Under the pieces are notes generated by a model. It searched no databases. It saw only the letters and a list, made by a program, of their open reading frames with translations, and had not been told where the DNA came from. From NCBI RefSeq assembly GCF_001949145.1, contig NW_019091394.1:1739389-1803388 (forward strand): a DNA stretch of 64,000 nucleotides. The letters run 5' to 3'. Of this stretch, positions 1 to 10,963 are shown in pieces (the first letter of the stretch is position 1; every line of letters begins with the position of its first letter). Origin of the DNA: Acanthaster planci. Its lineage: Eukaryota > Echinodermata > Asteroidea > Valvatida > Acanthasteridae. The position numbers and the translations under genes were made by a program.

Positions 1-995
1 ACCCGCGTAAAACGTGCTGGCACCTAAATCCGAGAGAGTTTAATCCATTCCTACTGGTCAAGAGTCTGTGTGTGCCGTGGCACGCAGATCACGCCACGCA
101 CGTTCAAGTCCATATAAGGAGACTCTTGTGGTCTACCTACACAAGGAATACATCATAAATGGACGGGGGTGTTCGGGAAAAGGAAAGTAAAATTCTAAAA
201 CAAAATCCTTGGAAATTTGTTGTACATTGCCTTCTTTTGACTCTCTGACTAAAACGGTATTTATAAATGCAGCTCGGGCATTAGTGGCGTCCATTCTCCT
301 GAGCCGGTCTTAAACGCACGATTAAGGCCAGCCAAGCACATGTTTATTTCCTTGATATTAACTGCACCTGTTTACGACACTTTCATAACTACCTGTATGC
401 TTCGATAAATCTCGTCACATTAATATTTTAGTCTCCTTGCTGCTTGTGGATATTGATGAGTGAAGTGTAAATACTCTACGATGTTTCTTACCGATGCTGG
501 GTTTCTGGTGCGCCATGTTATGTACTGCACTAAATTGATTTCAAGCTACATTTATCGGCGTGATGAGCACCTGGCTTATGACCATACTACACTAACTTTC
601 AGTGACAAGCGATGTCTTACCTCATTCTACAAAGCAGCCTCACCACTTGGGAAGTGATTCAAACGAGTTTCAACTTTGAAAGGAAGATCTGCCACTTGGC
701 AGAAATAACAAATTGACCATTCCTGTACCACTTGCACACCAAGGCACTCTTTTCAAGACGTTCTTATATAACTGTCACATCTTAGGGTGTTCATTTCAGC
801 ATCTGGAATTCAATTTCAGACTGATATGCCCGATATATGGCCATTTTTTATACGCCATTCCCCCCTCACGCCAGCCAACAATGTTAACAATGTTACCCTC
901 GACATGTCAAAGCTGTCTTTTTGACCCTCTTTGTCCGAAACCCACGAATTTGATCTGAGTTATTTAAAGTCTCGAATAACCATTTTTGGAAAATT
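1..995. other. Non-coding stretch, nothing recognised
   Basis: I see no exon with a convincing motif, RNA gene or repeat here. The open frames are short and carry no domain signature. The segment lies downstream of the minus-strand EGF-type gene that ends at about 996, so it may hold that gene's 3' untranslated region. No AATAAA signal on the minus strand was found close to the stop. Confidence 0.4.
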
Positions 996-3900
996 TTAAT
1001 GTGAAAAGTATACGCACACGTCGCCTGTGCTTGGAGACCACGAGCTGTAGTCGATGTCGAAGTTGGCCTCACAGACGACAAGGTTTGAGGCAGGGTTACT
1101 GGGCGAGCCGGCGGACGAGCAACTACGGGAGCCGATGTGCAATAATTGACCTCGAGCCACTGTAGTCAGTTTAGGAGGAGAATCGGAGTCATAAACATTG
1201 ATAGATTATACAACGGGTTAAAAAAACAAAACTAAAAAAAAAAAAAAAAAAAAACCACACCAAAAAAACACAAAAAAAACTGCAGACTAGCGGGAAAGAA
1301 TATGTTTTTAGGGAAGAACGATGTCGCTTCTAAAGAGTGAAATACGGCTGTTTTTAGGGCGAAGGCAATCCATGAGCGAGTAAGAAGTAAATACTTACGG
1401 TGTGCATACACCGTAACCCTCGCAGAGACAATGCCTAGGTTAACGCGTTGGATGTACAGAGGCAATTCCGGCAGCCCAGTCGGTTGGTACGAGGTTGTCC
1501 ACAGAACCCGGATGGACGTGAAGTTGGTGACGTCGGTGTATACCGTGGTCGTGCTCCCCTGCACGGCGGGCGATTCCACCGTTGTTGTCCCCTTTATGAG
1601 GCTTCCGCGGTACTCGGATGTGGTCGGTCTCTGACTCGTAGCCACTTGTTTTTGGAGGTTTAAGTAGCACCGTCCAGGTTATGATTGTCAGGGAGAACAG
1701 AAAAGAAATTAATGTGAAATTTGGCAGACCTTGTTTGGCCACTAAAATCAGTTATCAGTAATCATTTACTCACGAGTTCTGCAGTCAGTTCCCGAGAATC
1801 CACTCTTACAGGTACACAGGCCGTTTGTACAGGATCCGGGATAGCAGGCGTTGCTGTTAGTTCTCCATGAACATTGCTCTGAAGCGAAGGAGATCACCAT
1901 GTGACACAGCAACATCACCACAGCAAGGATATTGCCCCTAAGTAAGCTTCTGCACGTGAAATTCAGCCTCAAAATTTAGACTTATATTGACTTGGACATG
2001 CCTCTGAGGCATGCCCCTGTGTCATGCGCACCAGCACACGTTTAAGTAGCAATTTATATGCAGGCACAGGTCTATAATCTTGCTTTACACGCAAGTCATA
2101 AAACAAGGAAAAGAAGATTGTCATTGGTTGAAGCTGGTTATTTATTTCTGAAAATGAGTCTCCACCAAGGAATTTTTATCTGATATAATTTTAAAAAGGA
2201 ATCATCATTCCCCCCCCCCAAATGGTAGTACCACTTGTAATTAATACTGGCCCTTTCCATTAAATAAACCGGCAAACAGGTCTTGGGAGCAGCTCCTCCC
2301 CGCTTGATATGCCACTGCTTCAGAATGCGCGGAATCATGCACCGTCAATTTTGGGAGGCACGAGACAAAACTGAAGGACAGAAATGTTGATAGTAACACG
2401 AAGGTGCAAACATTACTTGGCCAAGACATGTCACGTAAAGATGGCCTAAATATTACAGAGCCGTTATCCATTTGCAATGGCATATCCCCCATTTACAAAG
2501 ACACGCAGTTCTGGGCATGATGTTGAACCAACTCAAGTTAATTGGCACATAATGGGGGACGTTGGCTCACAATGACCAATTGTCACTGCAGGTTTTACAA
2601 TGATTGGCATAATTTCAAACTTATACGGAAAACCAGTCTGGCGTACGTTCAAATCTTAATTGTGATTTACAATTACATTCTTTGCTAAAGCGCAGTAGTT
2701 TCAACACTGTAGTTCACAGTTTTATATTTGTCAGATACAGAACTGTGACGCACAAAGCAGTGCTTTGCTTGGTGCCAACTCACTTATGCAGCGTCGTTGG
2801 TCCGCTGACAACTTGTAGGCTGAGCCGAATTGGGTGCCATAGTCTCCATCACATGCACCGCATCTTTGGTCGGTTGCGGAGTTGCAGTACACGTCCAGAC
2901 AGTTGGAAATAGCAGAACACCCTAGGGGCAAACACAGTAAGCCAGGAATCTTTCAAGTGGAATTATTTATTTTCTGTTTTCTTTCGGATTTAGGCAAGCG
3001 AAAAAATGATGCCACACTGTGTGTATACGTTTTACAACCGGGGGCAAACAATCCACAAGGGCACACTTACTCCCGGCTGAGCTACTTTATAAACTTCTGT
3101 TTGCGGTACAATAAATTTGAAAATGAGGAAAAACGTTTTACCCGTTAACCTCCAAAGCATGCTGACAAATTTCGTTTTGCTTTTAGAAAATGTAAGTGCT
3201 AAATCTAAAACTGTCTGCTTTTACCGTAGTTGAACTAGCATACCTGTCACTGCTTTGCAAAGAAACATAAAGACAAGACTGTACCCAATGTACCTTACGT
3301 AAAGAACAAAGCAAAACGACATACTCTTGAAGTTAGAAACCCACGTTGGCTCCAAATTGTTTCTACAAAGTAAGACCAACTTCTTTATAACAAAGTGGCA
3401 TTGCGTTCAGAATGATATCGATTTTCTTAACTGCTACAATGCGGGGAATAAAACCCTCGGTTGCAATTGCTGCAGTAGTCTGGTGCCGTGCAGCGCCCTC
3501 CGTTGGTGCAGGATGGAGAGCAAATGGCTGTTTGGCAGAACACAGAAACGGAATCACATGAGAATGGTTCTTTCCATGAACCCTTTTGTCCAAAAAGGTA
3601 TAGATCACTCTCGTTTGGCCTACAACTTCTATGTTTGGCCAAAGTTTGTAGAAATATCATCTTTCGGTTGGTTTTCAGTTTTACTTTTTGTCTCATTGAA
3701 AGAGAGACATTTTGTCCCATTGATTTTGAAAAAGGGTTCACTGCAACAAAACCCAGTGTTACCAGAGGAACATCTCAACACTTTTCGCCAGTGTTAGTTT
3801 TAAGACCCAGTACATCGTAACACTTGTAGGTGTATGAAGTAACACCAGCCGTGTTACAGTCACACATTTGGGTGTGGTCACCTGATAACACCAAAACGTG

Positions 3901-4167
3901 TTGTTTTTAACGTCAGAGATTTTCCACATTGTATCTTCATTTAGTATTTAGTAGTACACGTATTATCATCTGGTGTTTTGATGGCTGCGAGGGACATGTG
4001 AATTATTCTTTCACTTTTTGTACCGAGGGCCAGTTTGTACAGTTGACCAGTGGGTCTATGACTGGAAGACACTTCCTCGACAATGGCTGAAATATGACTT
4101 ACGCGTTGAGCAGCCACTGGCGGTGCTTCCTGACCAACCTTGGCAGCACCGGTAACAAGTACTGGAT
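996..4167 (-). CDS. Modular EGF-type secreted protein (partial, six exons)
   Basis: Six minus-strand exons can be chained: 4103-4167, 3432-3527, 2784-2921, 1774-1878, 1399-1644 and 996-1159. The first is the C-terminal half of an EGF module, ending CCQGWSG...C. The second (32 residues) and fourth (35 residues) are complete six-cysteine EGF modules, with SCTNGGRC and SCTNGLCTCKSGFSGTDC signatures. The third is a 46-residue cysteine-rich module of the CSAISNCLDVYC...QRCGAC type. The fifth encodes 82 residues without cysteine, rich in Thr and Val and beta-like. The last reads to a TAA at 996-998, but a donor at about 1018 is also possible. Every junction is phase 1, the usual arrangement for shuffled EGF exons; only the first exon starts in phase 2. 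Donors are strong (GTGAGT, GTAAGT). Such arrays occur in secreted or surface adhesion-type proteins, including VWD/EGF proteins. The N-terminal exons and exact family are unknown, and the 1644 acceptor has a weak pyrimidine tract. Confidence 0.6.
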
Positions 4168-4424
4168 CTGATGACAAAGAAAGGTGACACTTACACCCTG
4201 TATACACGCTTGTGCTTCTTTCACGTTTGACAGAAAGTGCTGGAAATTCTGACACAGACTACGAGATATCGCAGGCCAAATGAATTCGACTTTTTATTCA
4301 GCCATTGGAGTGCAGAGATGCGTGTGGCCAGATTGTAGGTCGATAGTCTTGTTCCAAGACCGTTGTTCCACGACACAAACCATCATACGTACTGTACATA
4401 CATGAATGTACATGTATATGTATT

Positions 4425-5127
4425 GGGCGCTATCACCTCATGAATCGTTATCACAGGAAGGTCTTGGATATTTTGCAAGGTCTTGGGCTGCAACAGATGG
4501 CAATGAATGTTGGATATCCGTTCTTCACATCACGTGGCTTATGGTCGGCGGGAGTTACGTAAATGACTTAACATGCTTCATGTTTAAAAAATATGTTTTC
4601 TTATTTAAGCATCGGCCAATGTCAGAGTGAACATATTTTTACAGATGCTCATAGCTAAGCATTCATCAAATATCCTTCTATAGCCCGGGGCAGCATCCAA
4701 AAAGTTGCCATGAGCGCATATAACCAAAGAAATTGAGGCATTTTCAATTTTTGCCATGTCGCACCACGGTACGGTCACGATGTATGATGTCCCTGCTCGT
4801 TTTAGCACTGCGATTTTGGTCTATTTTCCTTCAAACCTGCAAATTTATAGGGTAAATTTTCAACGAAAAGCAGAATATGGAAAGTTGTTTTAAAAGATGG
4901 CATTTTCTGCGGAAAATTTCTGACCTCGAGATCGGGACGCCATTTTTGTTCACAATTCTTAATTGAGTGACGTCATGAACTTATGCGAATAATTTCAATA
5001 CAAGGCTCAAACGAAGCTGTTGATTGGCTCCCTTGGAAAGTCGAGGGAAAGTAATGAAAAACATAAGATATGAAAACAAAATATCAAAGACCTTCCTGCG
5101 ATAACGATTCGTGAGGTGATAGTGCCC
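4425..5127. mobile_element. 703-bp MITE-like element with 51-bp terminal inverted repeats
   Basis: The left end, 4425-4475, begins GGGCGCTATCACCTCATGAA. The reverse complement of the right end, 5077-5127, begins GGGCACTATCACCTCACGAA. The two arms match at about 47 of 51 positions. The interior has no coding sequence I can recognise. No clear target-site duplication is visible, so the superfamily is not assigned. It lies about 115 bp from the hAT-like element at 5243. Confidence 0.7.
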
Positions 5128-5242
5128 TCTAACAGTGTACTATACGTGTGTCGTTCATGTAACTACCCGAAGATCTTGGAACCAAGACTAGGTCAGCAAC
5201 GGCGGGCTGGGAAATAGCCGAGAACGGGCCCTGGGTTAGTAG

Positions 5243-6600
5243 CAGTGCTGTAGTCAAGACCAGGCAGTCCGAGACCAAGACCAAGACCAGGCCAGAAACA
5301 GAAACCCGAGACCGAGACCAAGACCGAGACCAGCCGTCTGAGACCAAGGCCAAGACCACATTCGTAAATAAATGGATAGAAATCATCTCTGTACATTGAC
5401 ATAAAATTGTGAAGATGGGCCATAAACTACAGAACGATATGCATGCGTTAGTAAGACAGAATTTCCCCGGAATTTAGCATTGTTTTTGTTGTTACTTTGC
5501 AGTTTGAATTCTTCAATGATGTGTTTACTTTTTGACCTGTTCTGAATGTCGCGAGATGCACTTTGCATGCAATCAATGTAACCTGAAGCTACAATAAAAT
5601 TAAAATAAGATTTCCTTTCCAACTGCTTTTACTTCTCATTCATAAACACTTGAGAGTTTCAATTTTTGCCCGGTATGGCAGGCAGCACATGCATATAATG
5701 AATTTGTGTTAAATGTTATGACAAGGTTCACAAGGAGACAGGCCGAGGATTTACATGGACTTTGGGCAAGTAGGTGAGTTTGAAAAACAAAAATATCTTA
5801 AAGTAGGAAAAACATTTCCATGCACCAAGTATAAAAATAATGGGGCCTAAATAAAAATTAAGAACAAAAAATAACGGCACTTCATGATTTATGCATATTA
5901 GCTCAATTCATTTTAAAATGATTAAATTAAACTAATTTAGGCCTATTTTCATTTCAAACTAGGGACTGCAATGCAAATATGGCACCACATTCCAAACCTA
6001 AAAAACAAACAATCCCCCCAAAAAACAAAACAAACAACAACAACGAAACAGTTTTGATTGTTTAAACATTTAAGCCTCAAATTTAGATTCTTTAAAAATT
6101 TTAAAAACATGCCATGAGGACTGAAAGATCATTCCTAGAAGTAGCCTGGCACACGTACATGTACGTACTCCACGGGGTGATGGCAGCGCACGTGTTCAAT
6201 GAAGGCAGACTTTGTGTTTCTTCCTTATCGCTGATGCTGGGTTTTCGTTCAAAAACACACACAGCGACATCTGTTTTGCTTCCCGTTTTGACATTTTATT
6301 CCTTGTGGTGGTGAATGCATAATGTATGATTGCCGAATTGCCAGACATGATAGCCGGAAAAGACTTTCTGGTAATCATGACATCAACGACTTACGCACCA
6401 CCAAGGCAAAGGCACGCGACGGCATACGTTGTGCCAAAAACGCTAGCACGGAATTCCGACAATAGGAGGCACGAGATCAAGACCAAGACCGAGACCAGTG
6501 ATCCGAGACCAAGACCAGCATGTTCGAGACCAAGACCACCTTCAAATTGGTCTCGAGACTGGTCTCGAGACCAAGACCAGTTTCGAGTACCACAACATTG
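5243..6600. mobile_element. hAT-like non-autonomous DNA transposon, 1358 bp, 8-bp target duplication
   Basis: The element is flanked by an exact 8-bp duplication, GTTAGTAG, at 5235-5242 and 6601-6608. The ends are CAGTGCTGTAGTC on the left and CAATGTTGTGGTA (reverse complement) on the right, a 9 of 13 match. Just inside each end are arrays of the imperfect unit GACCAAGACCGAGACC (about 5254-5356 and 6475-6580). An 8-bp duplication together with CAGTG-type ends is characteristic of the hAT superfamily. There is no transposase reading frame, so the copy would depend on a helper. Open frames over the arrays only translate the repeats and are not genes. Confidence 0.85.
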
Positions 6601-6608
6601 GTTAGTAG

Positions 6609-8173
6609 ACCACAGTGGAACGTCAAAATCGTCAGTGTATCCAGCGGGGACGGGGGTGGGAGGGGGGAGACAAGATGCCTAATATGTTGTTGGTGCTGTT
6701 TTTTTACTTGGGGAAATGAAAGAGCACGCATTTAGAGAAGGCATTACCACCCTGCACACGTACAGACATATACACCACTGGTCACAACTCGAGGAGTAAG
6801 ATAAAAAAGCTGAGGAAGACTGGACCTACATGTCTGAGTTTATACGTGCCTATTATGTGTATGCGGGGAGGGCCTGACAACTTTACATTCCTGGATATCG
6901 TCGATAGGACGATAGAATAAGGACTCCAGAACTCAACTTTGTCAACTCAAAGTGGCAACAAGCCTTGAGAGTGTTAGGGACCCTGAGCTAATAGTGCATA
7001 AAATGTTTAGGAATTATCTACGCTGCACAAAGACAAAAGTGTAATGATTGCATTTGTTTTGCCTTCGCCGAACAGAGCACGTAGCATGTCCTCACAAAGG
7101 GAGCGATTGCGCGCGATATACATAGCACAGTGACAACGATGAGCCACAACACATCATTGAAGAATTTGAGTCTCTCACATCTTTTCTTTTGGGTTTTTTG
7201 ATAGATCAACGTTTCCTTTTTCGAGCCAACAACGGAATGACGAAGCAAGAAGAAAAGTTGTTTCTGTCCCAGAATGGGCCTTTCAAATCCAGAAACGCAT
7301 CAATTTTGGACAGTTATGGGCCGAAATGCCATGGTGCATCAGATACGACAAACTCCTGGAAAAGATTCGTGATTGTGCACATACAATAATGCAAAATTGA
7401 TGTTAATCTGCCCTTTTCTCTTACTTGTACAATTTATCCAAAATTTACCTTCTATTCAACAGAACATAGAAAGAAAGCACACACAAAATGACATCTTATG
7501 TGCACAACTACGAACCAATTCAGACAATCCCGGGCAACTGGCCGGCGGCCTACCTCTCAATTTTCCATGCGCGGTCTACGCTCCAGCTAGAGATAACAAC
7601 AAGGGAGTGGGGGTCTTGCAAAAGCTATGGCTACTGACACCTGTCCAGACAACTTTATCCAGGATTGTAGCTTGGAAAAAAAAATTCGAATGCTGTCTGA
7701 GGCTGCGGGTGACGACCGGCGCCAACACAAATACGCTGCGCGCGCATCCACGACCGAAGGGGGGTTGTTGCATATAAAAACCCTCTTCCAACACTCACTT
7801 CAGGCTCTCCAAAACTCACCTGTACATGGAACATCTAGACCAAAACCAACAGCCCGTTGTGTAACGTTGAAGGCAACTGTATGAGCAGGTGGTGCAGCTA
7901 ATTCAAAATAAACGCATAAAAGAGTCAAACACTTGCCAATTTAGTTATCGATTATACATTAGGTAAAACGAAAGTTAGACCATTCTAAGAACGTTTGACT
8001 TAATGTGCACACTTTGCATCCACAATGTTGCCCACTTCCATTGCTTAGCCACTGTACTTGCTTTAATTAATACTTGGCCGTCATGAAGCTAAATCAGAAA
8101 TAAAGGACCGAAATTTCTGCAGCTCAAATTTCGGGGTCAGGAGACCGCATTGCGAAACGGTTTGTCAGGCTTT
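6609..8173. other. Non-coding stretch, no gene recognised
   Basis: Only short open frames without domain signatures are present. There is a G-rich run near 6640-6670. No splice-consistent exon chain, RNA gene or repeat family was recognised. Confidence 0.4.
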
Positions 8174-8658
8174 AAAAGGTCTGCGGTTTCTGGTCAGGAG
8201 TTGGCTTCAAAAGTGGTGCAGCGAAGCGACTTTTTCCCCCTCACTTTTTTTATAGAACTGCTGTACGATAACGCGCGATGTCCATCGCGACTGCATCTGC
8301 ACGTAACTCCGGCCGCTACCAACACTAAAATAGACTGCCCACCGCACTTTTACTGTTTTAAAGCATTTTGAGCTTGTACATATACACAAGAGATAAGACC
8401 ACCTCGCTTGTCTGGTTCCCAGATGTAAATGTATAATACAGAAATAAAGATACTGAAAAAAGATTGCCCAACTAAAATGTATGGGGATCTACAGGGACTC
8501 CTTTACTGCGCATATTACTCAACCGTACCCTATCAAAAACACGTTAAAATTACTAGGATTCCAGTTAATTAAACAAGTTTGGCAGCTTTAAGACATCGTT
8601 TTATACCAAATAAAAACTTCTTTATTTTGCGCGCGCTGACCAGAAACTGGAGACCTTT
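8174..8658. repeat. Inverted repeat pair, possible 485-bp fold-back element
   Basis: The sequence AAAAGGTCTGCGGTTTCTGG at about 8174-8197, running on into TCAG, recurs in inverse orientation at 8636-8658 with two or three changes. The arms lie at the limits of a 485-bp segment with no recognisable coding content. A degenerate MITE is possible. No target-site duplication was identified. Confidence 0.45.
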
Positions 8659-9977
8659 TTTTGGCCTTAGTAGATAATCTCACACTTGCAGTAATCATGG
8701 TTACAACACGGAAAGAATTTTTAAAAAAATGAGCAAATCTACTTAACTGTGCTTGCTGTAAATACCAAGCCAGTTGGGCGATGGGCACAACATAAAAGAT
8801 CAACAATTTCATGATGTCCCGTGATCAAAGAGAACTTGCTTATGCAGGTAGTAGCTGTAACAGTTGGTAGTAAACCTGGAGAAACTGAAAATCTGGGAAA
8901 TTGCCGTGTTTCGGGAAGTTGGCGAACGGCACATCGTGATGTTAAAACAAAACCCCTTCCAATCTCAGTTCACATTAAAAGGGTTCAACTTAACAAACGA
9001 TCACCAAAAACTACCTGCATGGATTCTTTGAAAGCTAATTACCAAAGAAATTAGTAGGTCTACTCTTCATGAGATCAGTTCGAGACTAATGGTATACGCT
9101 ACGAAAATAAGCCTATCCCCTGCCTTGTTTCCAAAATGGTCAACTAGATGATCCAGTCGCTTCAACCTTGCTTTCACTGATCACGCTACAAATAGTTGGG
9201 AATAATGTCGTTTGTTTCTTTTGAAGCCTGCCGGGCCTTGGCAAGGCATTCACCAGCACTTATTTCAAAGCACTAGTAAGCGCTGGAGCTGAGCTCTGTT
9301 TTTCAAGTTGACGATAAGCTGTACCTCTCAAAATATTCTGAAACTTTTCCAAAATAGGTTGTACAACAAAAGATAGCAAAACTTTCAACCAAAAAAGGTA
9401 GCATTTTGTAAGCCCAAAGCACAATACCTTCCGTGACTGCTATAAGCCAGCTCTTACTTTAAGACATTTTTTCATACATTCATTTCCTGCGCAGAAAGGA
9501 CAAGAGAGACGACATACAAAGCTCATTCTTTTGCAAATGGGCCTTAATAACACTAAACATGAACTCTGGAGTGCCTGAGCACCTCATTTTTTGCAAACTA
9601 TTTGTGATGGTGCTGCCAGCTAGTCAGACTTTTTTTTGCCCAAGGGGGTTCCCTTTGAATTCTATCATCCTGTTTTCAGAAACCCCGGATTTTATCGGGC
9701 GTATTCAAAATAACCCCTTGGTTGAGCTTATTGACTATCCGAGTTTATTTCACCCAGGGGCCAGTTCAACCCTGAGATGAACTTTTAGCTATCCACAATA
9801 GACTTTGTTGGGGGAGCCATTTTTTTTTATCATGTTCCCTTAATCTATCTACTTCAATGTATCCTGTCTGATTCTGTCAATTGAAGTAAGTGCCAGACCA
9901 TTTTAACTTTCAGGGCTCCTTTCCTTTTTTCATTGTACATGTAAATGAAATTAATCTTTAATGAAATTTTATTTTAG
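8659..9977. other. Non-coding stretch, no gene recognised
   Basis: Short unremarkable open frames only. No exon, RNA gene or repeat was recognised up to the fold-back element at 9978. Confidence 0.4.
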
Positions 9978-10963
9978 GCAGTAAATATTTTGCCTTTCGC
10001 TGGCAACTGTTCCAAAACAAGATTCTGCCATTAACGCTGTGGTGATTGGTCCATATTTATGACGTCACCTTGATGCACATTCTATTCTAACATGGCGCGG
10101 CCTCTAACGTGGCCCTCTTATTTTTCGCCTGTAGTAAAAGCAATATTTTCATTATAAGTGAAATGTGATCAGGCTCCAAAATTCCAGTGCACAAATCTTG
10201 AATTCCTGTTTCTTTTTCGAGTTTCCAATGAAATTTTCGGGCCAATTTTAATTTTTTTCTCGTGCAAAATGAACTTTTTCAGTGCGCTAAAATAAACGGA
10301 ATAATTTGTCCTCAGACATGAAGTTGTTATGTGAGCGAAAATAATGATTCGTATAAATTTATTGATTTTGAAGAACTTCTTAAATGTAATAAAAGTTTTT
10401 CTGAATTTTTTGAATTGCGCCATCTAAGGAAATTGGAAGTTTTCCATCACAAACTTTTGGTGTGCCATTGTAGGGGACTCTAAGATCAAGTTTGATGACT
10501 TGAGAATACACTTTGAGTCAGGCACCAGTGTCAGTGACTTTATATTCTGAAGGAAAGTTGGGTCATTCCATGAGGTTGTGGCACAATTTGTGACAGTGTC
10601 CATTATTACATGGGTTCCGTAAAAATGAAGAGCTATTTCCCTGCATGGGGATTCCAAATTGACATTGTTATCTTGGAGTGCTGAATACAAAGGTTTGTGT
10701 TATTTTTTACAGAGTAACTGACCTACTCTACAGGCCATGACAGGTGGTAAAAGTTACCCATGTAACAAGGACACCGTCACAAATTGTGCCCCAACCTCAT
10801 GGAATGACCCAGCTCCTCTTGAGTCGTTATTACCAGGCTAGTTAAAAAGCATCGACGGGTATTGCGGGCAACGGTGACATCATAAATATGGACAAATCAG
10901 AACAAGGCTTCAGGCAGAATATCTTTTTGGAACTTTTGCAGGCGACAGCAAAATATCCACTGC
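9978..10963. mobile_element. 986-bp fold-back DNA element with ~94-bp arms
   Basis: The left arm (9978 to about 10071) begins GCAGTAAATATTTTGC. The reverse complement of the right arm (about 10868-10963) begins GCAGTGGATATTTTGC. The arms stay alignable for about 94 bp, including the well-conserved block GTCCATATTTATGA. TTTTATTT occurs just outside both ends but does not abut them symmetrically, so the duplication and superfamily are unresolved. The centre contains a second, better-conserved inverted repeat (10560-10810). No transposase was recognised. Confidence 0.7.
10560..10810. repeat. Nested inverted repeat, ~54-bp arms, ~142-bp spacer
   Basis: Arm 10560-10614 begins GGGTCATTCCATGAGGTTG. 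The reverse complement of 10757-10810 begins with the same 19 bases. The arms match at roughly 50 positions with one indel. They are better conserved than the outer arms of the enclosing element, which suggests a younger palindromic insertion within an older one. Confidence 0.75.

Noticed and set aside
1879-1972. Hydrophobic sequence preceding the EGF module at 1774-1878, resembling a signal peptide
   Set aside because: It coincides with a pyrimidine tract before a strong CAG acceptor in the right phase, so it is more likely intron.
2241-2492. Possible signal-peptide exon on the minus strand (hydrophobic stretch VCTFVLLSTFLSFSFVSC)
   Set aside because: No usable donor follows it, and it lies between exons that already join in phase in the EGF-type gene.
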